Positions 35,236-48,341 of a DNA stretch of 64,000 nucleotides are shown in pieces (the first letter of the stretch is position 1; each line of letters begins with the position of its first letter). A program made the translations under genes and the position numbers. The notes beneath the pieces were generated by a model. That model saw nothing but the letters and a program-made list of their open reading frames with translations. It did not search any database and was not told the DNA's origin. The DNA lies in contig BDGG01000004.1 of assembly GCA_001949185.1 (NCBI GenBank), positions 1,110,278 to 1,174,277 on the forward strand, in the 5' to 3' direction. The DNA is from Ramazzottius varieornatus. Taxonomy: Eukaryota; Tardigrada; Eutardigrada; Parachela; Ramazzottiidae.

Positions 35236-38200
35236 TCAAAATAGCTTCAACAACGAGGGCGGCGATTCTGTAGCACTGAAGAAGGGTGGCGACAGCGCAA
35301 GCACCATATCCATCGGAGGCTGGCACGGAATACCGTCGACCCGACCGCAGTGGTTCTTCGTTCGAATCAGAACGATGAAGAAAAGCAGCCTAAACAAAAC
35401 TTTATGAGCATGCTGTCCATTTCCTGTTAATAGTGAAAAGAACAATGACTTCGCTCTTACAGTTTTACAGCGCACCATGGACCCCGAAGAGGAAGAGTGA
35501 AATGCGAAGGATAGAATTGGTCTTTCGGTTGTGGTGGGCCAATGGAAGATTTTGAATGCGTTGGATTTATGGCTATATGGATAGTGGATACTGGAGATAA
35601 GGCACTTTGCTTTGTGTTGCAAGAATATTTGGTAACTCGTATTTGGATAGTCCGCGACGGACCAATGTGCAGTCTTTGGGACCTCCACCGTACAGACCTC
35701 AGCTTCAAGAGCTCTGAAATAAAATCTTCTTATAAGTTTAAGAACAAAATGGAATGGCAAAACTGCCCCTTCACGTACCTCATCCGCGACCGCAACCACA
35801 CGACGGATCGGAGTGATCTGCACCTTAGCGGCTTTGAGTAGAGCCTGGTACTTGGTGATCTGCTCTCCCAGCGACCTAACAATACATACCGTTCTAGCTC
35901 TAACGTAGTAATCAGCAATCAGCAAAACGCGTTATGCAGACTAATTATGAAGGTACCGGTAAGTATTTTCCGACGCAGACAGCTTGCGTCGGAGCTCGCT
36001 GTTTTCTTCATTCAGATTTTTCACCCTGGAAAGACGAAGTTGTGAAACCGATCGGTACTCGTACTCTTAGGGCTCTGATCAACACAAATAAAAACAACTT
36101 ACTTCTTTTCCAGGCAATCAATGTATTCCTTCTTCTTCCTTCGGCTTTCCTGAGCGGAAATCTGTGACGAAGACTCGTCAGCTACGGTGAGCTACCGAGA
36201 CGCTGTGGTTTGACAATGAGAGATGCTAAAACGAACCTTGTTCTTGATTTTGCGGCGAATGCGCTTTAGGGAGCGTTCTTCGGCTTTGGTGAGCGGCAAT
36301 CTCACCGGTATGGGGTAACCTTCGGCCGTCAAGGTTCGCTTCTCTTCCTCCGTAAGAAGCAAAGACCCGTCACCGGAGGTGCATAACTGCAAAGAAAACT
36401 TGCGTCAATTGCAAAGACAAGTTAGACAACCTGAGGGTTTGGCAAATGTATACCGAATTGGAGATGGCAGTCGCCAGACAAAGGGTGTTGGGCGAGGAAG
36501 ATGAATGGCGAATGATAGGACTGAGTACAGGTGAAGAACTGGACGAAGAGTCTCCGTCATTACTGGCTGGTGGAGTAGGTGGCAGGTGGAAGGAGCTAGC
36601 CTTGGCTTTAGAGGTGCCGGGATGCGAAGGACTTTGGCTGGTGCGAGCACTGGACGGTGCACTGCCGCTGCAGGAGCTCCCGCTAGAGTCTGAGTCGAAG
36701 CCGGCACTGGAAGAAGCGTGGGTTGGCCAGTACTGGTTGATTATACGACTGTCGCCGTCCGTAGGTTCGCTCTTGATGGTGATGCACTGGCCCAGAGTCA
36801 AATTGTTGGAACGGCTTTTGGTGGTCGAGGCAGACTTTCCTTCGGTTTTGACCCCGTCTGAAAAACACAGAAAAGATAAAATTATTGCTCCAAAATGAAA
36901 TTCGAATACATTTTCAAGAATGGAAAATTATAAAATCGACGACGTAATCGTTTTGCGGAAACGGTTTTCGAGAAATACTGTGTGCTGAATAATTCTCAGA
37001 ATAGGCTGACCCTTGCTCTCACCTTACTTCTGCGCGTTTATCTAAACAGCTTCTCGTAACCAAAATCTGAAAACTTAATTTTTGCAAGCAGGGGAATGTT
37101 TCATTGGTTTTCGCTTATTCATAAAAGCGCAGAGTGATCCAGGACATTACTGTACAAATATCTATCAGGAACAATGGAAGCCTTCAGAGTGGGTTAGAAG
37201 TGGTAATATGCGGTAACGCGGCTGACACGCCGCTTTGCTGCATACGAGTAGACAACGAAGGACTCATTTGGAGTCTTCTGGAGTGGCCTGCCTTCATTTA
37301 ATCGGCAAACGCGTATATATAATAAACCTCAACGGCCATTTTTAATGTCTACGTTTCCCTGCTCATGCGGCACACAAAGAGCCAACCATTCAAACAAAAT
37401 ATAAATATTCAAAAGTCAGTCAACTGTAACATCTTTTGTGATGAGTGTGGTGTTGGTTGGTTAGAGTAGATACTGACCATTGGTTCGTTCGTGTGGAAGG
37501 GCGCCATCTTTCGACATGGCCATGAGGAAGTCGCTGAGAGGATCGTGCTCCAGCTCGTCCGGACACTGTCCGTGTAGTAGTCGGCCATTGTGGACCAGGC
37601 CGTTCAGCAGTGGCAACAACGGGTCAGATTCCACAAAATGGCCGCCTAAACTATCGAAAAAGTCGATGGCGTCGTCTGGTCGACCGTAACCCTGCAATGG
37701 AAAGAATAAGTTACTGTATAAAACTGCTCTAATTACTCACTTCCTTATGGATACGCCCATAACCTCATGTTTTCTACCAAGTTATGCGGCTATCGTAAAT
37801 CTCATTTCAAATGTCGTTCTTTGAGGTTGCTCTGTCTCAAGGTGTGCTCGTTCAGACTTCTCCAATTACACCCGAGTATGGTAAGGCTCGCGTCCGCTGC
37901 TTATATCAACCGGATCTCCGCGAGGCTAATCTCTCCGAAACTCATCTTGCAAAGCGTCATGTGAAGATGATCGAGGCATTCCTCTGGCCGATGTATTCTA
38001 TACTTCGCATCTGAAGGCCAAAAACGAAGAGGCATGATGAAGCGATAGGTAGTATGGAGGCATAGCGCGAGATGATGAGGTCCATGCACCTCAAGCTCCT
38101 AACAACCAAGAGAGGGCGAAAACATGGCTGCAAGCTACAAAAAACTGACTGACTTTCTCTCAACAACTTTCCCTCGCATCATAACGTACAAAATACGACT

Positions 38201-41200
38201 TTACGATGACCATCAATGTTATTTGTCAACCATACACAGAACAGATTTTGCAAAGGACCTGCCGTTCATGTCTTCGAGAACCTCGATGTTTTTTCTCGAA
38301 TCAGTGAAAGAAGTACGGTAATCAACACCCGCCCATTTCTCGCCGACTTTTTCGTCTCATCAGACTATTCGCTTTGATGGACCACAGCATCATGATCGAT
38401 GTGTTATTCGATCAAGTATAATCACAGCACGAAGCAACTTCCCTTCTGTCCATCGGCTGTCTACCACCGATTGACAGTTGCGAGCAGAAAAACTCAGCAG
38501 AGTTCAACTTGAAGAATAGCCACTTCAAACCTCGAATAACTTTGGCAAGACCAGTTACGCCGCTAGGGACCTTTTGTACGGTGAGTCGGTGACTGGTCAA
38601 TGCACAGACAGCCAGACATTAGTGAAACGGAAAAGCGAAGCCCATATTATCACCACCAACACATCCCGGGCCGTTGTTCCAAAACCGGCCATGCTCCATC
38701 AAGATATGCATACCCAATACTTCGCAAAGCAAGCTCAGTTTTGTCCTGATTTTTTTACCAAATGGGTTCGAACCGAATCTAACTGTGGTGTAATTACTGT
38801 AGTATGAAATTGAGCATGTGTGAGTAATGTCCTATACGCTCCAATTACAATTTTAAGCCACGACGAACTACCCCACTGTGTATAATTGTACAGCAAGAAA
38901 TTTGTGTGCTGGCATTTGATACGGTTTATCGACCTTGAACTCTCATTACACTCTTCTTCACCACCACTGCCTCCTGGTTTAATAAACGTCTTGACGTGAG
39001 CCAAGCTGAGTGACAATAAGAAAATCTCCTGACATCTGCACTGGCGAAGTACTCGCGCATTCGAAAGACCCTCTGGCGCAAAGAAGGGTTCACTTCTGCG
39101 CCGATCCCCAGAGAATGTTGCTTGCTCTCCGTTTTTTGTGGTGGCTGATGGTCCGTTCTATACAGCTCCGACGACCTTCATCAACCATTAATCTTTCATC
39201 TAGTCAGCAAGATAGAATAAAGAGTAATGCTACTTCCGGTCTGTGACTGTCTACAGCTAATTCTCTTGATCTCTAGCTCTCGGACAGCGCACTCACGTGA
39301 AGCCCCGTCTGTGTATCATAGCGGTCTTTCGACAGATTTGTTTGGGCCAATGTTTGCTCAAGCTTACCTTGACAAACAGAGGGCATCCTGACTCGGCAAA
39401 AGGAGCAAGCCGTAAGGTCGAAGAACTCTCCTCCGGCACCCTAATTGTTTAAGGAAAAACCATAATTCTTTACTTCGAAAATTAGCCTAAACTACGACAT
39501 AGTTATTTTTCGTAATCGTTTTTTTAAAACTAGTCTAAACTACTTTTTGATTACTGTATATATTTCCCATTTTTTTCCTTAACCCATTTTATGTCCTATT
39601 TTGTATGGATCGAGTGGTATATCTTATGGAATGACAGGAAAGAAGTCGGACGAACTTTCCCACCACCGGCACGCCCTTGCATGCTTCGAGACAGGCAGTC
39701 TAAACCACCAGGCTTTTTTATTTAGATTGAATTTGCCCGACGAACAATGCAGGTCAGGGTCAGAAAGCAGGGAAAAAATGTGGCGACTGCTCAATTAGCA
39801 GCAACTTTTTGAGGTCGAAGGTTACCCACAAGTACTGCAAGTTCACAATCGTCAAACCAAAACATGCAGTATCATTTCTAGAAGCCGTTTCATAATTTAA
39901 TTAGTCAGCAAATAAAGATGGTCATTTTTCGGTTTAATTAGGTAATCTCGTCCATTAGATCCCTCGAATTTCCACCTTCCCATTTGTTCTTTTGATCTTT
40001 TCCAGTGGCAAGATTTCGAGATCCGGATCAATTTCGAAAAGCAATCTTTCAGTGCGATAAGTCAATTGTTCTTGTCCGTCACCATAAAGAGTAAATATAA
40101 AACTAGTCCATAAACTCACGACAAAGATAAGCAAGACAAACCGTGGAAACGCCCGCCAGACTATCTCTGGGTGACCAAGTAGCGAACTCGATCGTTGTAT
40201 CTACAATGCAAACAAACTCCCTTATCTCGCTTCGAAACATGTTAGTCTCTGATGATGAAGAACCCTCGGAAAGCTGCCAAGGGTTTCCCATCAAGGGGTT
40301 GTTTCTAACCGGCCATATTAGCCTGAAGTCAATGAATGTTACGATGTGAGAACGGCGATATGCATGCAGGGAGCTCGACAAGCAACTTGTCACTGAACTG
40401 ACCATACTGTCCATACACACCGCGACGCATTCCTAATCAAGCGCGCTATTAGACTTGAAGCCTCATCCAACTTATACCTGCAAGGGCTATCTGTATACCT
40501 CTTGCACTTCTACAGCCATCACAGCTAGCTTGTTTTCCGTCAGCCATCCATGCATCCAACCATCCATCCGACCGACCGACCATCTACCAAGGCCATTCTT
40601 CAATGAACTGTCCACAAGTACAGTGCATATGACGCGAGGTGTAGCCTATAGGTAGGCCATGGCATTTTGGAAGACCGCGATGGTCATCAAGATTGACAAG
40701 ACACTATTGACAGCATCGGACATAACAGGCCTATGATCTATAGCATACAGTCAAAATTCAGGAGGCAGTATAAGAGAAGAGCAACAGGTACGCAATCTCA
40801 TGCCTGCGGCGTCCTGAAAGTCGCTTCGATCTACGACAAGAAGGAAGACCATGCAAAGTCGAAGTTGATACTCTGTGGTTGGACTGGACAGTGGACATAA
40901 CATCGTCCTATCTGATGGTCGTCTGCAATATATCTCCCTTCGCAAATCGCATGCCAACATGCGCGCGCCTTGCTTTCATTCAGTTCTCATGTGTCGCCCA
41001 GAGTTAATCATTAGAAAAACATCCCGGCATTTATTGTCGAGATAACGGCCTATCTGCCTTACTTGACCGACTGCAATTTCGGTTTTGCCTACGGGCAGTG
41101 CATTACCTCCTTCGCTTCGAAATTCTCAATGTCGTTGAAGGGTACCTATCGACCACAAGCCTAGTCTTCTTCGAAGCCAAGAAATCTTTACGGCATTGAA

Positions 41201-41556
41201 TCACGAAAGGTACACAGCCATCTTCCCTTCACCGGAACTGCTCTACATGAAAACTTCACCGAAATGTAAATTATTGACACAAGAGTAAGCGAAAGCTATC
41301 ATGCAGTTGAACAGAAGCGCCATTGCTAGTCGATACTATAATATACCGGCTAACCTAGTAGAGCAACAAGTGGCTACAGCCGCAATCTCGTCTCGATTCC
41401 GATAACGTATTTGGTTCGCCTGAGTTCGAAATGTGCTTTCGGCGTAATTAACAAACTACAGTTTATTTAACCTACCTCTGTATCGAGAAGGTCGACTTCC
41501 ATCAAGGTGCGATCCCACAGGCCGTAATCACTGATGATACCCTCATCCGTATCCAT
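35236..41556 (-). CDS. CREB3-family (CREB3L/CrebA-type) bZIP transcription factor
   Basis: Exons: 41556-41476, 37691-37478, 36857-36454, 36386-36237, 36161-36103, 36025-35957, 35875-35779, phases consistent. The N-terminal acidic start [20 protein letters not shown] resembles the CREB3L activation domain; then a Ser/Pro-rich region with [11 protein letters not shown] (sumoylation-like IKSE). Next is the diagnostic CREB3 block [20 protein letters not shown], the basic region [18 protein letters not shown], and a leucine zipper. In this family the protein is usually ER-anchored and released by Golgi proteolysis to drive secretory-pathway genes. The 3' end is unresolved: the frame stays open to a TGA at 35236, passing a hydrophobic LLFFIVLI, but splicing after ADE at 35779 would change the tail. 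Intron 1 is 3.8 kb, far above the local norm. Confidence 0.85.
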
Positions 41557-44500
41557 AACGACGGAGGACGTTGTCGCCAAAGCTTGCTTCCGGTTCTCTA
41601 TGTGCAAAGCTCGATCGTTCTCTCTCTGTCACCGGGTTGAAGGAAGACGATCCAGGAGGTGTTTCGGTGTGATCTGTAAAGATGAATATCCGTCAATAAC
41701 CGGCGCTGTACCATATGCGGACACAGAATGAAAATGATAAAAAGTAGGAAAATTTCTCTGCTGCAATTGGAAAAGTCGATCAGTCGCAAAGGCCTAGATA
41801 CTCTGAACTTCCTGCTTTACCTCCGACTTTGTCCGCCTACATCACCAGAGAGTATAGTCGCTGTATCCCAAGATCAGACAGACACCGGTTACTTACTTAC
41901 AAAAGCAATAGCTACTGTGTAATCACAGTTACGACTGGAATCGTCTTCTGAAGTACATAACATCTAGTCAATCAGCATTCACTCGCAACCAGCAGCACCA
42001 GCAACTCACCGGTCGGTACAACTGCCTGCAATCGTACCGTACCACTGTAAACTCCAGACTTCTAACACTGATAACGCCCTGCGCAATTGTCGAAGCTGTA
42101 CTCGAGCTGAGCAAATACTGCACCCTCTCATAACCGTGGAACGTGTTGCGTACGATTATTCAAAGAAGAAGCAGTCTTTGACGCAATATCGAACTTCTTC
42201 GTAGCCGCACGACTGCACCGGAAAGGGGATCGCAACTTCAAGGCGAAACCCATGAACCAACGGGTCCTGTACCGATCCTGTTCACGTCCCGAACGACCTG
42301 CCATCAGAGACAGAACGACGTGTCACCAGACTAGCTGGTGCGCACAGGCACAGCCTGCTTGCGCTGGTATTACTGCGCAGTTTCTAGGTGGGCGGAGCAT
42401 ACTAACGACGCATCGCGTTTCAAGACGCGCCATGGCGGCAAGTGGCCGAACAGACAAAACTGAAACCTCACTGAAAATCTCAGTTGAGTTTGTTCGGCCA
42501 TTTCGATAACATAAGTATATAGAAAACGTTGCAGCGTTCCCGATAACCGGTTTCGTGAACCTCATGCGCGGTTGGTTCTCCAGTAAACCGCTGCAAGAGA
42601 AGGTATCGAATGACCCATTTCAAGAAGAGTATGGCTCTGTAAGTCTCGTCAAAAACCTCTAGCAAAACTCGATAGCTGGACCCTAGACTACCGGCCTGCC
42701 CGAAACTTGTGCGGACTTGTCCAGACGTGCTTCGACGGAAGAAAGCCCTGTAAAATTAAAGAAAGGAAACGGATTGGAAGCGAAGCGGATCGGAATCAAA
42801 GCGGATCGCATCGCGATCAAAAACGGACCGGACTGAGAACGACCGAGAACGAGAACGGACTGGAAGCGTCTGCGCACCCGGATCTTGAAACGACCTTGGA
42901 ATACAGCTCACGGAGTCGTTCCCACTCCGTTCGCTCGTCGTTCAGCGTCTTTTTTAGGCCTGGTCTTTCTTTCTTGGGAAGCAGGTGGCAGTCTTTGTAC
43001 GTAAGAAACCTTGTCCTGTTGCGATTGTTCCAGTGTACTTTGCACTTCCGGTTACGTCAAGGCGCAGCACTGCAATAACAGACAAACAGATTAGGCTAAA
43101 ATTCAAGTCCACATTCTTGTGGTACTTGGACCAACTAACATTGGAGAGTTCGGCTTGACTTGTCGTCCTGCAAAATGACCAGTGCGCGAGCCTAACGGGG
43201 TAGCAGGCTTGAAGCGAACTCGGTTTCTCAAAACAGACGGACGGGGGACGTTTTCTTTGAAGCAAGAATGCAAGTGACTCCTAGATTACCTGAACTGCTT
43301 CACGAAAACCAACAGACCTGAGAAACCACAGTGAAGGGTCGAAGATTTCACTGGTACTGAAAACAGACTGATTCGATATAACTATATATAATTTTTCATC
43401 CACTTACGCGCTCAAGCTGTGATGTCCGGCAGTCGCTCCTCTGCACCTCCCACTCCCAGGTCCAAAGGGCAGTCCGAGGCGTTCTGGTAGTCGGAAGTGA
43501 TGCTTGATAAGTTGAAATTCGGTGGAGTAGAAGCTCCGTAGGAAGCTCACCTCAAGCAACTACCCCGTCCACTTCCAAAACAAAAGCCGCCGCTCCAACA
43601 GTCATCCAAGCATGGAAACGTACTGGGTTCCTATTAAGCCCGCAGGTCTGTCTAGAGCTCACTCCATTCCCGTATTCGCAATAACTATCCGCAGACCTTT
43701 ACCTAAACCTGGTTGGGAAGTCGGAACAAAGTTTCGGAATTTAAAGTTTAGACTGTTCTTTTCCCCAGACAGGGAAATTCGAATTCAAGTATGCACTGGA
43801 CGTCCGTCGTACGTAACTACGGCTTACATACTAATGACACTATAACATACTGAATCACTTGCGCCAAAATGGTTCCTTCCAGAAACCGGGAAACGGGAGA
43901 ATGCATACGGTGTTGTGCTCCGCCCTGGCTGATGTTTTACTGCAAGAGCTGATGACAGAATTTTTTGTTGTTCAAACCATACAAACGGTACGTACTGTGT
44001 GAAAACTGACTTGATGCCACTCAAAAAACCAGACTTCCGCTTCAAATCACATTATGCTTCTCTGCAAATTGTGAAACCAGGAATATCGTCGCGAAGCTGA
44101 GAGCATTCCAAAGTGTTACCCCATTTTGCACGTTTATGCAATCCACTAGAGGGAAAACGCTGCCCTAAGCACGTTTCCGGAGGTCTAGTACTTGAAAGAC
44201 GCTTTATAGGAAGATAATTGAATATTTTCCTTATTCGAAGTACGCGCTAACATGCACTAGGAATGTGATCAAAGCCGCTTCTAAACACCGGGTGATCAAA
44301 TAATTTTCGTGTAGCGGGTGAGCTTTAATCGGTGGAACTTCGAGAATACCAACCACAAAAATATCCAGGGTTTCGCGATCCTTGAGGATCATGAGGTCGT
44401 TTACCTACTGTCGAAAATGACGCCGAAGATGGAAAACCGGTTAATGTAGCTATAGTGGTACATGATAGTTGCAGTACGAGGTAGAGGACATAATTCGGGC

Positions 44501-44913
44501 ATATTTTTTCGGAGCTCCTGCTGCACCTAATGACGTGTTTCTTGTTTCCTGAGGTAGATCAATCTCTCTCCCCAAGGTCCGAATAGGTTTGGGGACGACT
44601 AAATGTTGTAGGTCAGATGACCCAGTCGTGGGGGAGAGACGGGTCGGTCCAATGGTAAAAAGCCTGCAGTTGTATTAACAAAGGTACGATGAGAGATCAA
44701 TCAAGACTTGATAGTAATACTTATACTTAAACGAAGCGAAAATCGCCACAGTTCTACCTCCCAGATGTGTCAATTCAAACGCTTGATTTTGTTTTGCGAT
44801 GACCCATCTGTTTACTACACGGTGGACCAAAACAAACGAAATATGGCAAGCCATTCAGCACAAGGCTGCCATGCAATATCAGATTCTATCAGTCAGAAAC
44901 GTGAACGATCGAC
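41557..44913. other. Long gene-poor stretch upstream of CREB3-like gene
   Basis: About 3.3 kb without a supported gene. A GA/CG-rich simple stretch lies around 42770-42860 (repeated GGATCG, GAACG and GACCG units). A sequence near 44475 (CAGTACGAGGTAGAGGACAT) resembles the end of the inverted-repeat element at 48342, suggesting a diverged copy. Confidence 0.4.
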
Positions 44914-46240
44914 TTAACTTCTTTCAGCCATATGATACGAACCAGTGGCTCTAAAACAGTTTCGAATAGTACTTTCCTTCACCTGAGCCCATCCTCGAAC
45001 AACCCATTTGACCGCATCGAGAACATTGATAGACTTAATGTATTCAGAGCCGTTACTGAAGCTATACAAATTCGTTCGTCGATGTTTAGCTTTGTATCTT
45101 TGCTCCTACTTCTTGTAAGACGCTATGATTCCCTTATCCAGAGGTTGGACCTTGCTCGTCAGGTTAGGCGGAAGGAAGACTACTTCGACATTGGACTTTT
45201 CGCCAACACGATGCGCTGAGAAGTTGTCGAGCAGCAGAACGATTGTCCGTTTTTGAGCCTTCATGCTGTTATTCAAATTAGTTAGCCATTCTTCGAAAAT
45301 ATCAGTCTTCATCCAAGATGTTGAAGTCGAGTACCAGCTGAAGCCAGCTTTCTGGATATCCAACTTGACTTTCGTGAAAATTCGTGGCTTTTTCCAATTT
45401 TCGATCACAAGAGGTGGTAACTTCTTTCCGGCGGCGCTGCAGCAAAATAGAACCGACAATCTTTCCTTATTGACTTTTCCACCTTTTTTCTTCTGTCCTT
45501 TTCGTGCAAGAGTTTTCTTTGGCAGAGCTCGATACTGGGCTCCCGTTTCATCGCAGTTAGAAATGTGTTCGTTGCGGTAGGACTGAATGATAATGGGAAC
45601 GTCGTTAGCTATGCAGTTATCGGCAACCTCTTGGCTAGCAGCAGATTCTTCACCTACAATTTAAAATCATACACACTTAAAAGTAACCAGAAGAAAGCGA
45701 CCTGCAATAATTTAGATTACCATGCAAAGTAAAAGATCCGAGATCATTTCCCTCCATTAACTTTTGAATCCATCCGTTGCTTCCAGTTAATCTCTAGATC
45801 TGGAGTCGTCTTGCGATGTTCAAGGTTTCCTGTTTCAGATCGTTTCTCGAGATTGGCATGTCACGCTTGTTATTCTCCTCCACAAAGTCCAAAAGAATCT
45901 CTTCCACCTCTTCAAACTTTCGCTTTCGATGAATTTTCTTCGAAGTTTTGTCATTCTCCTGAACTGACAAAAAGAACTCTAGCTTTTTTTTCCAGCCTCA
46001 CGACTGTAGTTCTGGATTTGATATTAAACAGCCTCATCATCTCGTTCATACAGATCTGAAACATATTAGGAAGTTCAGACCGAGACAATAAGTACGGCAA
46101 AGGTAGAGTGCAGTGATTCAGTTTCCGTCGAGGGTTAGGCTTACCTGTTTCGGATACAATCGCAGAATTTCCTTCTTTTCCTTCAGTGTCAATCGTTTCC
46201 GCACTCGCCCATCAGTGTTAACCTCCATCTTGGTAGCCAT
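44914..46240 (-). pseudogene. Tigger/pogo-type DDE transposase, decayed
   Basis: Starts MATKMEVNTDGRVRKRLTLK with EKKEILRLYPKQ, the Psq-type helix-turn-helix of Tigger elements. One intron is inferred before ICMNEMMRLFNIKSRTTVV. A CENP-B-type DNA-binding segment follows (RKRKFEEVEEILLDFVEENN), then the DDE domain: SNCDETGAQYR (first Asp), VLLLDNFSAHR (second Asp) and FLPPNLTSKVQPLDKGII (third acidic residue). Breaks: a 1-nt shift near the homopolymer run around 45985, an in-frame TAG at 45794-45796, and another TAG at 45106-45108, after which the reading frame continues to 44914. It is therefore a dead copy. Terminal repeats and the TA duplication were not found. Confidence 0.85.
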
Positions 46241-46501
46241 CGTTGAACACAGGTACGATATTAGGAAGATTCCAGTAATGTTGAAGAATATATGCAGCGA
46301 TCAAATAAACAGTATGCAAACGCGCAACAGGTGCTGGATGCACGGTTACCACGAATCAAGTAATCACTTGCATTTATTCAGTTCTTTTAGTGGCCTGCCA
46401 TGTGTTTGGTCACCCACACTGTGATTCGCGTATCACGGCCAAATTAAAGCAATTGACACATCTAGGAGGTAAAACTGTATGCCCAAATCATGTCATCTAC
46501 G

Positions 46502-46609
46502 TACAGCACTGAAAATGCATCCCTTCCAGTGGTCACTTGACGCTGGTTACCATTGATAGATGTTGTAACACCACGTGACCACCGGAAGAGATGCATTTTC
46601 AGCACTGTA
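46502..46609. mobile_element. 108-bp MITE-like hairpin
   Basis: Arms of about 35 bp: TACAGCACTGAAAATGCATC at the left and its near-complement ending CATTTTCAGCACTGTA at the right, differing at a few positions. The centre reads GGTTACCATTGATAGATGTT. No coding capacity. Confidence 0.8.
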
Positions 46610-47059
46610 TAAGGAGCGATAACCGCAGTACTCCGAAGCGGATAGATACATTCTCCTTCCCTCAAAATATGCCAACCGTAGCCGGAAGCCATTCTTGTCT
46701 GTACGTCGAATCGCGCGGTAAACAACTCTAACTACCCCATTAGTTCAGCTGAGAGTGAAAGAATGGTGGCCAACAACCTGAGGAAATTAAGCTGGGTTTG
46801 GCAGAACCGCCGAGTTGGTTACGGTTCTCCGTGGAGAACCCCATCCTTGAAATTGGAACACATCAAACGAAGTAAGCCTAACCTCGATACTAAATGTGGA
46901 AAGAACCGCAGGAATGAGTCCTTGACTGTGTGTTCTGTTCCTCAGTGCCTGAAGTTGCACAACGCACAATAATACTACGAGATTTTGACATTCTAACGCG
47001 AGCGACTTCGGAGTGTGTTCGTTACGTCGCGCGCGGCGCCATCTGCCTCGGCGTATGCC

Positions 47060-47640
47060 TGATTGTCCTATCCTACCCCTGTACTAACATAACCCAAAAA
47101 ACTTGTGGCGAGTACGTGAACCGTTACAGAAGCAACTTTGCATGGAAAACTGCTCTACCATATAGATTGGACAGCACTCTGGGAGGGTGCCACTTTGATG
47201 TTTTCGTGGGAAAAAGCTCGACGTCGTGACTTCTATGTCTGCTCACGTTTCCTGTTTTTGATAAGGCTAGTTAAAATTTACTCAAAACTTTGGAAACGTA
47301 ATGCATAACAAAGCATCCAATTTCAATAAAGGTCATGCCTAATTAACAAGCTCGAATCCTACTCCTGTACCAACATAGCCCGAAAAGAGATTGTGGCGAG
47401 TACGTGGCCCGTTACAGAGGCGACTTTCCATGTAAAACCGCCGTACCATATGTACGACCCCTCGGTGCACGCCAGTTTGTATCTTCATGGGAATCTGGTC
47501 AACCTGCTCACTGCTACATCTGTTTAGGTTTTCCGGTATTTGATTAGGCTAATCGAAAGTCACTTATGGCTTTGGAAACTAAATGCATTGCCAAGTATCC
47601 AGTGTCAATCAAAGATCATACAGAACTAACAGCACAAATT
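47060..47640 (+). repeat. Tandem duplication of about 290 bp, two diverged copies
   Basis: The segment beginning TCCTACCCCTGTACTAACAT (near 47068) recurs as TCCTACTCCTGTACCAACAT (near 47357). Similarity continues through TTGTGGCGAGTACGTG, CGTTACAGA, and downstream GATTAGGCTA and CTTTGGAAAC blocks. Copy 1 is open for 99 codons (46930-47229) with a hydrophobic stretch GAICLGVCLIVL; copy 2 is frameshifted. A decayed small gene or a non-coding repeat are both possible. Confidence 0.7.
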
Positions 47641-48341
47641 TCATATGTCTACATGTAAGCGGGTCTTCAAGAAGCAAAATGTAAAACTGCTTAGTATAAT
47701 TATGCGTACGAATAGTTTTCGCTGATTCCAACATTCAAATCCATGCCTCCAGTAGCATAAACCGTCGGTGAACTCGCGAGGAAAGCAGAAAAATCACGCT
47801 TGTCTTACAAATCACGCCCGTCTTACATCGCCATCCAGTGCAAATCACACGTTAATTTGGAACTAATATATCAAGCGTTTTTCCCCACTGACTCGGACAC
47901 CAGTCGAGAGTGTTCTCAAACGAGAAAGGACGCTGGTCGTGGATACTGGAGAAACGTTAACGGGTCAGGGCAAAGATGCAACAGCAAGAACAGCGGTGTT
48001 ATGACAGCGGGCTCAAATGGTTTGACACAGGGCTAGTACCCCCATCCCCAAAATTACGCACTTTATGAATTATGATGGGTCCTCTCTGATAACACCGTTG
48101 CTGAAGTTGCCCCTGCCTTGGGCCAAGTGTGATCAGAATTTCGGACCCCGGGACCCGCTGTCGATGCACCTGTGTTCTCGCCACTTCAGTTTAAGTTTAA
48201 CTGCATGCCCCCAACAATTCGTTTGAATGACTGTGACTGGATTAGGCAAATTGTCCAAAACCGGAGTAAGAACCCGACAGAGGCTCAAAAATGACTGAAC
48301 TATTTATTAGAATACTTTTAAAGACGTTCTGATGTAAGAAA
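47641..48341. other. Intergenic, nothing recognised
   Basis: No supported exon or clear repeat between the tandem duplication and the inverted-repeat element. Confidence 0.4.

Noticed and set aside
36446-36898. 150-codon plus frame
   Set aside because: Shadow of the Ser/Pro-rich exon of the CREB3-like gene on the other strand.
40550-40590. CATC/GACC short simple repeats
   Set aside because: Only a few units, ordinary low-complexity sequence.
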